The notes under the pieces were generated by a model that saw only the letters and a list, made by a program, of their open reading frames with translations, did not search any database and was not told the origin of the DNA. The translations under genes were made by a program, and so were the position numbers. Below, in pieces: positions 1-12,800 of a stretch of DNA of 64,000 nucleotides (position 1 is the first letter of the stretch; each line of letters opens with the position of its first letter). The stretch is from Varroa destructor (lineage: Eukaryota; Arthropoda; Arachnida; Mesostigmata; Varroidae): the NCBI RefSeq assembly GCF_002443255.2, contig NW_019211454.1, forward strand, positions 8,888,248-8,952,247. Direction: 5' to 3'.

Positions 1-708
1 ATCTGACTTGCTCTTTTATGGTGATGAGACCCTCAGCTTGAACAAGTGAATATAGTGCAAAATAAATATTGTCGTGTAGAACTGTGGATATGCTCAGACT
101 TTCCGTCATTATCTAGTTGCCCTTCCTTCCTTTGAGCGCATTAACTCAACGGATACGGAAAGATAACGAGAAGGCAGCGTTGTTGGGTCTGCTACAAAAT
201 AGAAATTTCTGACCCTTTTGTCGTCGACCTGATTCTCTGATGATAAGACTTATCAGGAAAAAGTAAGAAAAGATCGGACGGAAAGCTCTAAGTTAGTAAT
301 CCGCTGTCTCTCGTATTTCTGTGACATGTTTACCTACTGTGCTTAAGAACATGGCAACATAGCATTAGTGTAAAGGTACCAGCGTAATGTAAAACTCCTA
401 TCCAGTTCAGTAGATCTTTCTATGTAGGTTTTAGTTCAGGTGAGTACCGCTGGTGTTAAGCGCGTTTTCCTTCGTACGACCTGCTTTTTAAAAAAAACGA
501 TATGAGAAATAGATGTTGCCGTAGTACATGTGAATTTTTACTTTCAAGTGTATGACTGCTTACATGATGTAGTTGTTTTTAGTTGTATTTTTACTTAGCA
601 CGGATACTTATTATAGTTACGTGGCCGATCTTTATTTGGTCATTATTATACGTTCCGTAGTTCCCCGATGGTTCATGATAATGGTGTTTCCATTTTTTCT
701 CTTTGCAG
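1..708. other. Presumed E-Syt intron, no feature seen
   Basis: AT-rich sequence upstream of the first visible E-Syt exon. I looked for the preceding SMP exon (family motif ..EWLNK) and did not find it, so this is probably intron. Confidence 0.5.
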
Positions 709-846
709 ATGTTGGGCCAGCTATGGCCGTTCATTGGACAATACGTTCAGGAAATGCTCGTCGAGGTAGTCGAACCTTCTTTACGAGCTTCTTTACCCAG
801 CTATCTTCAAAGCTTCAAATTCGAGACGATCGACCTTGGTGATATT
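709..846 (+). CDS. Esyt2: E-Syt exon: start of the visible SMP domain
   Basis: A pyrimidine-rich acceptor (ctttgcag) precedes phase-0 codons reading MLGQLWPFIGQYVQEML, the E-Syt SMP signature (family form: MWPFI.QF.E.L). The exon ends after a GDI triplet at donor gtgagt. The first ATG is an internal Met, not the start codon: the family has a membrane hairpin and more SMP before this point, and I see no matching exon in 1-708. Confidence 0.88.
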
Positions 847-3800
847 GTGAGTGGAATTCGTTTTGCATTACATGAAAGGACGAACCTGTTTATATTGTAT
901 TTACCTTCTTGAGTCGATGTTTGTGACTAGATACAACATAAAGTACAACAAATAAAAAATTATAGTTGCTACTTATTATTAGGTTTATTCCAGATGCTCG
1001 ACATTTGTCTTTGCTATTATCTTAATTTATTGTTACATATGTTGCTAATTTGTTTATCTGTTTATTTGTATACTTGTAACTATATTTATTTAATATTTGT
1101 TTAAGAAAAAGTATCTTCATAAATCTTCCCTCTCCCCTTAATACAGCAGCCAATAGCCGGCGAAATACATATAGTGGTAAATTTTTATCTTATCTTGAAC
1201 ATGAATGAAACTATATGTACATTTGAATTGTATAAATATATTTTGAGATTAGGACAGCGTATTGTTCTGGGCTAATCAGTACTTTGGTAATTTGTGTGTA
1301 TTGAAGACGTCCACCTACTTCGTTAAGATGCAAGTCCACCAGCGGACCGTGGAGATCGCACAGTGGTAACGCATCTTACTACTGAACGGAGATCCACAAA
1401 AGCGGTCTAGATTCGAATCTTGCCATAGATCTTTAAAATAGCCCTTTGTCCTGCAGGCCCCATTGAGATGATTGTTCATATTGAGCTTCCTATTCTGATA
1501 GGTCTTTGAAGAGATGCGGTAAAATAGCGGAACCCAAGACTCACATAGAAGAGTTGGCTAAGGGTCGTAGCTATGGAAAAGGAAGTTTTACGAGGCCAAC
1601 AATTGGAGTCCACAGGCTGGCGCGCCTGTGAAAAGTGTTGTTTCAAGTCATATGATTATGTCTAACATATCTAAATATAGGTTTGCAGATGCTTATTACT
1701 AATATCTATCATAGGTAATTTAGATAATAACTAGATATGATGACTACTTGCTGGCAGAGGTTGCTAGTAATAAGAAGTGAAATAAATTGAGCCGCTTCTG
1801 TATAGCTGCGCTCTGTGACAGCTGCTGTATTCTCTATATGCAAAATCGTTTTAGTTTTTACAATTAAAAAAAAAAATTACATCTGAAAGGAGTTGTATGT
1901 ACCTGCACATGACTATTACTCAAGTTTGTGCAAAGGGAAGTTTTGACGTCCAAATATGTATAGAAATATAGGAACAAGTAGACATCCTTCGTATATATAC
2001 TATCAAGGAAGTAGCTATTTCAATTCATAGACACTTCTTGGGTTTCTAGAGGAAACCCACAAGACTGTTAGCTTACTGAAGCTTTTTTGCACGTTTGTCC
2101 AACATTTCATCTCCATTATGTGCTAGCTTATGGATCGATCTTGTACTACTATTATTAGTAAGCTGACAAATGTTGTAGCCCTTACTTAGATCGCCCACTC
2201 AGCGTGCTGTCAGATAGCATATCAAACATTACATTTTTTTTTATTTATTATGTACTAATTTACTAAAATTATTTCCTACGGACAAGTGCATGCTTGCTAA
2301 TCCAGATCGCAGTATCAACGTTTTCTGTTATAGAAAGCTCATCGTCTTGAAGAAGAGGCCGCACAAAGAAGATGCTCATATAGGTACAAAGCGTTTACAT
2401 ATCGACCATTTTCCGATAAACCCTAATAGGGCACAATATCATGTAATTTGAAAACGTTCGTACTTGTTTAGATAACACCTTCTGATCATGTGATCTCTGA
2501 TTTCGACCATTTGATCTCTGTTATCGTGAAAAAGTACGAAGGGTGTTCCCTCTGAATCGAACTGTAATCGGCCGAGTTCTCTCAGGATTGGTAATAGTAT
2601 CATGCTGGATCGCAGTCTCCCAAATCTTGAACAACAACAACAGGAACCGATTTTTACTAGAAAGACATGGTTAAAAATCAGAATTCGACGGTAACGACAT
2701 CAAGCCACTGACAGAATTACTGTTGTGTTGTTGTTATTGTTGAAAAGAGCCCAATTGTAATCAGACCCGAGAAGAAAAGGGAATTAGGTCAAAAGTACTC
2801 CACAAAGGACCGAGAGGCCTGTTCGTCCAATCAAAAGGGCGACCATCTTGTATATCAGTCGTTTTTGCCGATGCGGTAAAGACCTGGCAAGGTTTTCAAA
2901 TCCTAATATTTCGCTTGCGCTGGAAAATAAGTTTTGACGCAGGCGATTGCCTCATTCAGACCCTAAAATGCATGTATCAATTCAGTTCATTCAGAAAAAG
3001 GAATAAGACTTCTCAGTAATATTTTATAATCTGGCGACTAATAAAACCTAGAATTTCTTTAGGGTAATGTATTATATGCAAACAGAGTAGTTAAATTGCA
3101 ACACTAGAAGATGTTACCTAGTATACTGCTTCATGTTAAACATTTGTTTGTTTTTTTAGTCACCGCGTGTAGGTGGAATAAAAGTTTACAGGGAAAACAT
3201 TGGCCGCAACGAGATCATCATGGACATGGATCTCATGTAAGAAGGTCTTTACTATGGCGTTTAAAATTGTAGTTAAGACTGTGTGAGCCGATCTATTTTG
3301 TTGCACTATTGTGTAGGAATCATTATAATTAACTATATAATAATTATAGTAGTACAAGCTGAAGTATTGAGGTGAGTGCAGTGGTTTTTTGTGTGAATGC
3401 AATGTTTCGCCGTACCCCTCACGACCAGCTGCTATAAATGATCTTTTTCGAGTTAAAGCAGAAAACCTTTTCATGGTATATCAAAAAAAAAGGCAATATA
3501 TATGGAAGATGCTAGCGAACTGTCTTTGCTCTGTGGAAACACGGAACGGGTTGATATAGATGATATGAACTTTTGCCTTCCAATCAATTTCACGATTTTC
3601 TATTGGGTTTGCGGTATTGTTCTGCGGAATAACAGTTATAGTGGCGACTGCAGCTTCGTGATCAAGATCAAAGGCTTTAAGGCCGGCATACGCGACGTCC
3701 AACTTCGTGGACTTTTGCGCGTTGAGCTGCGACCGCTCACAAAACAGATTCCACTTGTGGGAGGAGTAACTGCTTGTTTTCTTCGGCCACCGGTAGGTCA

Positions 3801-6800
3801 TCACTGGAAATGGGACGCATGCCTTAAAACTTGCTGTTAAGTGTTAGTAGAGTAGTATCAAGACGTCGTATTGGTTAGAATCATGCAACGGCTCGAATAT
3901 TATAGATCATACCAACTAGTGAAATAAGTACACTAATTGTTAATCAATTTCTATACCGTTGCCATATTGCTTTCCAGCCCGCTGATACGAAAAGGCGCAC
4001 GGTATTTTACTCTAAACCCCTGATTACCATCAGCCTTGGCTCGTCTACGAGTCCCAAGAGTTGCGAAACGGGCGGACCGACCTATTTTGACTGTAAAAAC
4101 GCGTTCCCGTTCATTAAGCGAAAGGAACGGCTTCAATAGAGATTGCAACGGAATTTACTTCCAGAACTTCTCTGAGCTTAGCAAAATGTGTCTATCAAAG
4201 CCGCAGCCTCACAAAACCAATCCCCAACTATTTCGAAATTATTTCCCGTCCTATATATATATACATGTCATATGCAAGGCGTATCTCTGCTTGAGGAAGT
4301 TACGCATAACGAACGTGACTCTGTACAGGACTCAGCTACAAAGCTGAGTGAGACCATTCACGCGTGTTTAGAAAGAATACTTCACTTTAATATTAATAAA
4401 AAAGGGCAATGCGTTTATTGTTTACTCTTTCGTTACTAGACATTCAGACATCCATGGCTAAACAGGCTTGATTGAAGGTCGATCGTACAAGAACTTACTC
4501 AGGTCAATGTGCAAGAATTTTGGATACTGGTCCAATTTCGAAAACCGTTGTGTTCAAGGTCAATCAGCCCGCAGTAGTGCTTTTCAAGCTTCTCTCCAGT
4601 TGTATAAGGATTGAATAATAAAATAGGTGACTAAGCTCATTGTGCGCTTAGCGCATTTAATCGAAATGAAAGAGTTTTGCTTTACCACCACTCTCTCGAG
4701 TGATTATGCCACACGAAATAATACCGAATCGTTGGTAGGCTGATTGAGGCGGGAGCGCGCTCATCTTCGTCTACTCCAAGCAGAACCCTTGGAAAACAAT
4801 TTGTCTAATGCTTCCATGCGATAGGTTGCTCCAGTTCGTCGAAGAAGTAACTGTCTTTGGGCGAGACATGGCTTCGTTTAGCGAAGCTGTCCGACCAAAC
4901 GCTATTCTATTAATAGTCTATCGTGGTATTCCTTAACTTTTACTAATATTTATGTGCCACATTGCCTATTACATGTTGAATACAGTTGGTGGACTTCACG
5001 TTGACGAACGTCGGAGAAATTATGGAGATTCCTGGTGTCAACGACCTGCTCAAGAAAGCCGTTACCGACCAAATCTCTCAAGTGCTAGTTCTACCGAATA
5101 AGTACACATATCGGGTGATCGAAAGTGTTTCTGCTCATACGCTCAAGTATTCTTTACCGTCTGGCGTCCTTAGAATTCAGGTTAGTAGTGCTCACCTTTG
5201 TCGAACCTCACTCCAGACTTGAGCGGACGAACTACGAACTACGAAGCTGGAGAATAACTTCAAATTGTTACTTGTGTTATTGGCACCTCGTCGCAGAACA
5301 CTATCTATCAGACAGGTCATCTTTGCTGTTTCATTGATTAGCTAAAACAGAAGTTATTATGTCTAGGTGTGAAACCGTTATGCAAGTAGTTGCCAAATTG
5401 CTTCTAATGTCTTCTAAAATGCATCTGTGTTATTCTCTGCTCCACATTGCGATCCTATACGAACAATGTCTTTCGCTTGCTTCTGACATTTGTATCGCTG
5501 GAGAAATGTTATCTTATTTTGCCTTTCAGTTAATGCAAACATAGGCCAAGTGAACCTTGACCTTTCATATTGAGACTATTTGTCCACTATATATATATTC
5601 AATATTCGTAATAATTCCGTGTGAAGTCTATACCTGTGTTGGCGTTTAAGATTAATCCGTTATTTGCCACACGCTATCCTCAGGGTAGTTTGCTCCGTCT
5701 CTAGAACGTTAGAGTTACATATTGAAGGAATTCGCACAGAGTATGCAAAATGCGTTACCCTTGTCCTATGGACAGTTGCCTACAGTTGCTGCGTTTGGTA
5801 CGGGGTGCACATAAAAAAAAAGGTCTAGTAGGAACATTTTTAGTTACACGCTAAATTGTATTTGATTTCGGTTGAAATGTGTATTTGACTGGGATAGGGA
5901 TAATATGCTACAGGTGCACCACGTGCATTGAAGACAGAATACGAACAGACAGCTGCAGTTTATCGCCAGTTATATGAAGATTATGTGAAGAGTTAGTCTG
6001 AAGCTCCCATGATGAATCGTCGTCGATCGCACGGTGCTAATCCATTATCAGATCGATGAATTTGTTTTTAGTGGCATCTCAGTAAGCAGTAGCCGTGCTT
6101 GGCTCAGGAAACGTGTTCTTCTATCTTCCGATACTTGACTTACTGATTCTGGTCCTGTCAACGTGCAAACGCCCCGTTCGCTTGCGGATATCGTATTATT
6201 ATTATTACCACGTTAATAAATGTCGAATATTTAATGATGAATTTCTGAAACGAGCAAATATGGCTTTCATTGTCTTTGCGGACGTGAATTACTGTTAATG
6301 GGCATGATTTGGGCAGTTCTATATTACATATTCCGTGGAAATAACAAGTATCGCTTTAATCATATCCAGATCTATATACTCACACGACGACCGCGTCTGC
6401 AGGAGTACAAAGCAAGCTGCGCCTTGCACGACATCTACAACCAGGTCGAGTGACTTACCTCTTATGGATCCATGCTCAGCTCTACCACTGAACCCAATTC
6501 TGTCTCGTAATTAGCTGGTCATTGAAATAGACTCATGGTGATGTCGACTACGGCGGCATCGATAGATGGCATTTCTATACGCTAAGCAGAATCCGAGACA
6601 TGGGGCATACAATAGATGCGTACTGTTAGGCCGGCTTTATTTTTGATCGCTAATTCTGCGGCATTGTCCTGTCGCTAGTGTCTCTCAAAATATTGTCCAG
6701 CAGGTCTCCCATCGGGAAACGCCATCGGATGAAACATGTACATCGTACAGTTGGCTTAGTGCGTCTATGAATGGCAACCTTGACAAATATCAGATAGTTC

Positions 6801-9800
6801 TCTATGTTGATCCGAACTTGCCCAACAGTAATATCAAACGGTATGTCTATGAAATGGGAAATATTATCGTTAATAAATGTTTTATATAAAATGCATACTG
6901 TTAAATAATCTCCTTTTAAACGGCTTTCAGGAATACGACACGTTTGGTAATTTAGAGCATTTCGTCTCCTCACGTCACTGCTGATGCGTGAACGAACCAT
7001 ATCGCTAAACGGTCAAATAGGTGCAATCCTAGAAGCTGCTAGATCTATTTTTAACACTTAATATTTACAAAGTAAAATGGATGGAAGCACTTACTTACGG
7101 TAGAGGAAATTAAACTATGAAAAATATGAATGCTAGGAAGAGGCAACGATTTTTTAGAGGTGATCAAAAACAATAATCTGCGGTAGCTTTCTGGGGCGCA
7201 GCGATAATGTATAACATGCTTACGATAACCATAGTGGGGTATGGCTCCCTTTATTTGCTCCTTGTTTAGGTTATCGAGGCCGCTAAACTTGTAAAAGCTG
7301 ACATCGGCATGCTGGGGATGGGGAAAAGCGATCCGTATGTAGTGTTGACAGGTGAGTACTGTTTTTCGGGTGGTTCACAATGAACCCTTGAGCATCTTTT
7401 CGCTCTAGGTACCAAAATAACTGTTTTCAGTCTAATTATCCTAATATTAATTCCATAATATCACCTCTGGTAATTAGCGCTACGGGCCTCGAATGACCAA
7501 CATCATAACAGCATCCGCTTCACATTTTGACGTCGTAATCGGTTATTGATAAGGGCAAATATTATAGCGAGGCCGAGTGGCCTAGATACGGTTAACTAAA
7601 CGATAACGAGTGACCCCTAATGCATTGGCTGTGATTGTCGCTAAGTGTTGCTATCATCCGGGCCTATACTAAATGATAGAGAGCGATATCACAGCGTACA
7701 AGATTAAGAATGTCCTACATATTATACAATACTTATAATACGTAACACGCGAAGTACCGGGTCAGTCTGTCCATTCATAAAGAAAGGTCACATTTATAAC
7801 TAATAAATTAATACCAGTCGGCTTAATTTTGTCATAATACATTATTTGCACCGAGCTCTTCCCTTTTCGATAACTATGCCTTGCCCAAACTATCTTTCGT
7901 ACTCCATATATATTACTTAATATGAAATCGACACATGCATGGGACGGTGTATGCTGCACTGGAGGTACGTGCAGTGTAGACGGGCAAGTAAGCCAGCTTC
8001 TTCTTCTTAGCTAAGCTTTCGAGAAACCTGACTTGTAACATGTTTTTTACGTAAATTTTTGCTTGACGTGTTGTGTCCATTAAATATTATGCTGTCCATC
8101 GTGATGGGGGTTGAAGCATGACGTCCACATTTAATGTGCGGCAAATGTAAACTGGATCTCATATTCCGGCTCTATTTCGCACATACTGACATCTTGAATT
8201 TGCATGTCTTTCGACCATGTTCCAGTTGGAAAGACGGAATTCCGAACGCAGGTTATTCCCTCAACGATTACGCCCCGGTGGGATTTTTCGTGCGAGGCAG
8301 TTGTTCATCAGTTACCTGGATCTGTACTCGACATTGAAGTATACGATGAAGATCAGTCGTCAAAGGACGATTTTCTTGGAAGGACTGCCCTCAGCATACC
8401 TGATCTTGCCGAAAAATGTACAGCAGACATGGTTAGTATCTGCACGAAAAGCTCTGATTTTTATTTAGACGGTAAGTAATAGAAGAAGTAATAGATGGAT
8501 TGCAACTAATGGTCTATGCTTCATTCCTTGTAGCATTAATCAACTTCTTCAAATTCTTATCGTCATTTGTGGATAAAAATGTTTTCAGAACGTAAACAAT
8601 GAAAGATTCGGCTAGAGATATGTGTACGCTCGATGCTATCTTTGCTAATAATAATTGTTTTGATTGCTTTTTTTTCAGTGGCTCAAGCTAGAGGCTGTAA
8701 AAAGTGGACAAATCCATATTAGGACCGAGTGGGTCACACTCAGCGCCAATCCTGCTGATCTCGAACGGGTACTGTGTCAGAAAATTGCTACGATTCCGTA
8801 TACTGTCGTAACGCGGTCTACCAGAACCCGAAAGTACAAACATCAGTCATTGCCACACTAGGTTTTCCCATAATGATATGCTCAATAGTTACAAGTGGGT
8901 AGCAAAGAGCAGGCTATAAAGAAATGTTTTTTGCATTACTATAATTCTATCACATGAAACGTGTTTCGCATGTTTTGGTACTAGCTGTTAGAGAATCCTT
9001 AGTCTCCACATTTCACAGTCAGCCACCATTGGCAGGTAATCGATTTTCGCTCGTCAATCCGTTCATCTGTTTCGTCCTAGCTTGGAAACCTTTTCCACTG
9101 GGCCTTAGGGGGAATCTGGTGAAATACTGGTATACATGTTTGTCGGTTGCGCGACAAACTAATATATTAATATTTCAACAATCCTAGAGCGCATAGTTTC
9201 TAAAACGGGTGATTTGAAAATCTTGTTTTATCAGGGATAAACACCTGTAGGGATTACAATTGGAAAAAAACATCTTTGCACTTTACTTATAAGCATCAAA
9301 CTCGTAAGTTCAAACTGCTATATACGTTGATATACTTGCAAAATTAGGAGCCTCTTAGATATCATCATGTTACCGATTGTGACATCAAAATGTCTAACCT
9401 TCAATCTCCAGCGCGGCGTTTGAAACAGTTGATGAGCCTGATAAGCCTTAATTATATAGACGACATCTGCTCGAATGCACTTTATGGCTAGACGACTAAT
9501 CAGTCAATTTGGAATCCATCAAATAATTACACGGAAACTTAGCCTAAAATGTATAAGTCTCCGTGTGATTATTTGATGCATTTGTTTTCATTATTATTAA
9601 TTTTAGTTATTTTGGTTAAACGGGATGTTTTATCATTGAAATTCAGGGTTATGGGCCTAAAGGTGATAATATACAAAGTACTGAAAAACACGGAAACTCA
9701 CCGGGCTTTTGCTTGATAACATGAATTTCAGGAATTGGAATACAAACGTTCGCTGACGTCGAACCACCAACATTCGCTCGGCCTAATCGCCGTCTTTCTG

Positions 9801-12800
9801 GACTGCGCCTCCGCACTCCCGGTGACTAGTCCTATTTCGCTTATATAACATCAATAATTGGTTATGGCTACGTTCAGTCAGCGCCACACAAACAGACACA
9901 CAAATAAATAGGTATGGTAAAAGGTGGGCCACTTGACTGTTCGTGGGAGTAGCATACCGGCGCAGCTTGACCATTCGTCAAAAAAATAAGCCGCATCCTA
10001 TAATTATTTCTATTATTGTGCCGTCCAACTTGTGGACAGGACACAACCACTTGCAGGATCCTGTCTCTACCAGTGTGATCTGTAACTGTAAACACATGTT
10101 CTAATTATGACATAGGAATTGTTTTTAGGCATCGTGCAGATTCAAAAAAGGTCAAGGGATTTCGTACTAAATCGTCATGCTATTCCCTTGACTCTTTAGC
10201 GGGTTACTCAGTTTCAATCCGACCCGGATACGCCCGTGACGACAAGCGACGATGAACGGCAATTACGCGGAGAAGGTTGTGGACTTGAAAATAACGATGG
10301 GCTTATTTGGCATATGTTCGCGCCGTTCAAGAATTTGGCGATAGATTTTAAACGTGCCCTCCAGGACCACGTCTCGCCAGTTAGTAAGGTTGGCAATAAG
10401 TCCTGGTTTTGGAGTGGTAGGTCTAGGAAAAGCGTACTGAAGATCAATAGTACCGCTAGGGGGCTATATGTCCTTTGGTCCTGCGGTTTTTAAAAGATCG
10501 AAATTCCTTTTTTGCAATCTTGCTTTGAATTGCTAACGCGCTGGCCGATGTGACGTTACCTCGCAGATGTTCTCTATGAGAACAATCAGGGCTTCCTGTC
10601 ACCTAGTCCGTCTCATTTTAGGCGGTAAAACCAGTTGTTAACAAGCCTGATGCTGGCGACGTAGGGCATTTAGGGGTAGGGGGATATTTATGAAGTGACG
10701 ATACCGTGCATAAGTTTTACGAAGACACGCAGACGCTTAATCATTCGAACGATAGACTTCTCTTGTATTTAGTTGTAATAAAATAGTATTGATGATTTTG
10801 TAAGTTTTAATATTAATTATCCTAATCTGAAGTGGTATAAAGTGTGTTTTACGTCTATTTTTCTAGCTATATTTCCGCGAAATGTTCGTTCTCTAAACCT
10901 AAACAAGTCTCATTCGAGTACTATACCAGGTTTAATTGCCGAAACACGACGCTGGCTTCATACGCTAGCAGTTTCACACGCTCAACATTTACGAACATAC
11001 TCACCATAGCCTATATATACTTATCACTGTAAATATATGTACAATGTAATTATACCGCTTTGTACTTACCCTCTTTATCCCGCCTTCTTCTCTTGGTCCT
11101 AATCTGTTGCCCCTCGCTATTCGTTGACATCGGAAGGTGGGCTCGAAGGCAGCGGAGCCGTCGTGTCAGGTAGTGCTGAGCGTTGACAAAGAGGAACGTC
11201 GGAGCACGATCGTGGCCAATTCGATCAATCCTGTCTGGGAAGAGACGTTCTCATTTCTGTGTGCCAACCCCGATATCGGCGAGGTGAATGCGCGAGTCCT
11301 TGACACTAAAAGTGGTCAATGTGTTGGTAGTGCCTCGGTCAGCACAGCCAGACTCTTAAAGGAGGGCGACATGCGTCTCGATGAACCGCTTGCCCTCAAA
11401 GGAACCAACAACGCCAAGCTTATGCTTACACTCCAGCTTCGCGTACGTATTGTTTGAATTAGTATACATAATATGTGTAATGTATGCAACAATGTATTGG
11501 GTTGTCGATAGTGTTGACCAAGTAATACCATTGCACAGGCCGAAACAGACGGTACAAGATACGGGTTACACAGTGAATGTGTTAAAGCTTCTCGTCAAGT
11601 TTATTTGGGATTTTCTGCGGGTAGCTAAACATGTACGTTATTATCGTTCTGGTCGGATATTGGTGAGTGTTGACAGTAGAGGACTGAATGTTAGGAGGCA
11701 GCAGTTCGTAGCTTCTGAGTCCTTCCTATTCGTCAGTCTGGGCTCTGGCATCGATTGTGAAATATATTTGTTCTTCTTTTTTATTATATTATGATTACTT
11801 TTGATCATCCGTAATCAAGCTCTTTGGAAATGACTTGATTTCGTTGTGTTTTTGAAACGTTTCAATACGATAGAGTAAATTTCATTTGCGTCGACTCGTC
11901 ACGGACCTAAATGTTAAGTTTTTTTTTTGTAATCAGCTTTGTTCAAATGGTCTAAAGGTGTTAGGCGATATATTGGCTACTCACGCGTCAGTTTTGTAAA
12001 AATTCCCACAAAATGTTTTTTCGTATTTGGTCGATTACTATGAAAGGCGTCCTTCGCATCGAAATTCCAGAACGAAGCCGACGGGACAATCTTTGGGCCG
12101 TTTCCCTATAATGCACTTTGACCATAAACGGGACAATTTTTCAAGGCCTGAATAGACCTCACATTTTTATCGTAATATAAATGTATAACTTAGCAATTTT
12201 TTCTTGAAGTTCTTGAAGAAAGTTTTTAGGATTAGTGAATCTTCAAGACACTATATTAAATCTAGCTAGAACTGTTTTGACAATTTTGTACGTCTACTAC
12301 TGCCAAATCTCAAATTTTAAATGACAGACATTTATTTTATCTGAGACCTTATGTGACTTCAGACTATCGAACGCTCAATAATTTTCCGACAACCCAATAT
12401 ATATACATTTATACAAAGTGAAACACATATATATGTATATTGAAGTGCACCAATAGTGTTAGATTATGCACATAAACATGTTATGCTCCTAAGTAAGGCC
12501 AAGTAAGGAAGCTTTTTGCTGGACCTAAGGAGTCGTAAAACATGAAAACGCGATTATTATTATGCTCCCTTAGACTGCAGTTTAAATTAACTAAGGAGAT
12601 TTCTATAGTATTATTCAGTAGGATGACAAGAATCATAACGTGCAATAATGTCATACATCAGGAAAACCGTCATAGCTATTACGTCGATGTATAAGTAATG
12701 CCTACTTCGGCTTATTGCGTTCCTTCTTCATCTGCTGATTGTCAGGCGTCGTATAGCGCACAAAAAGGATCATTTGCCTCAGATTTATGGTTTCATTTAG

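Noticed and set aside
703..705. Possible start codon for the E-Syt segment
   Set aside because: The family has long N-terminal sequence before this point, and a good 3' splice site lies immediately before 709.
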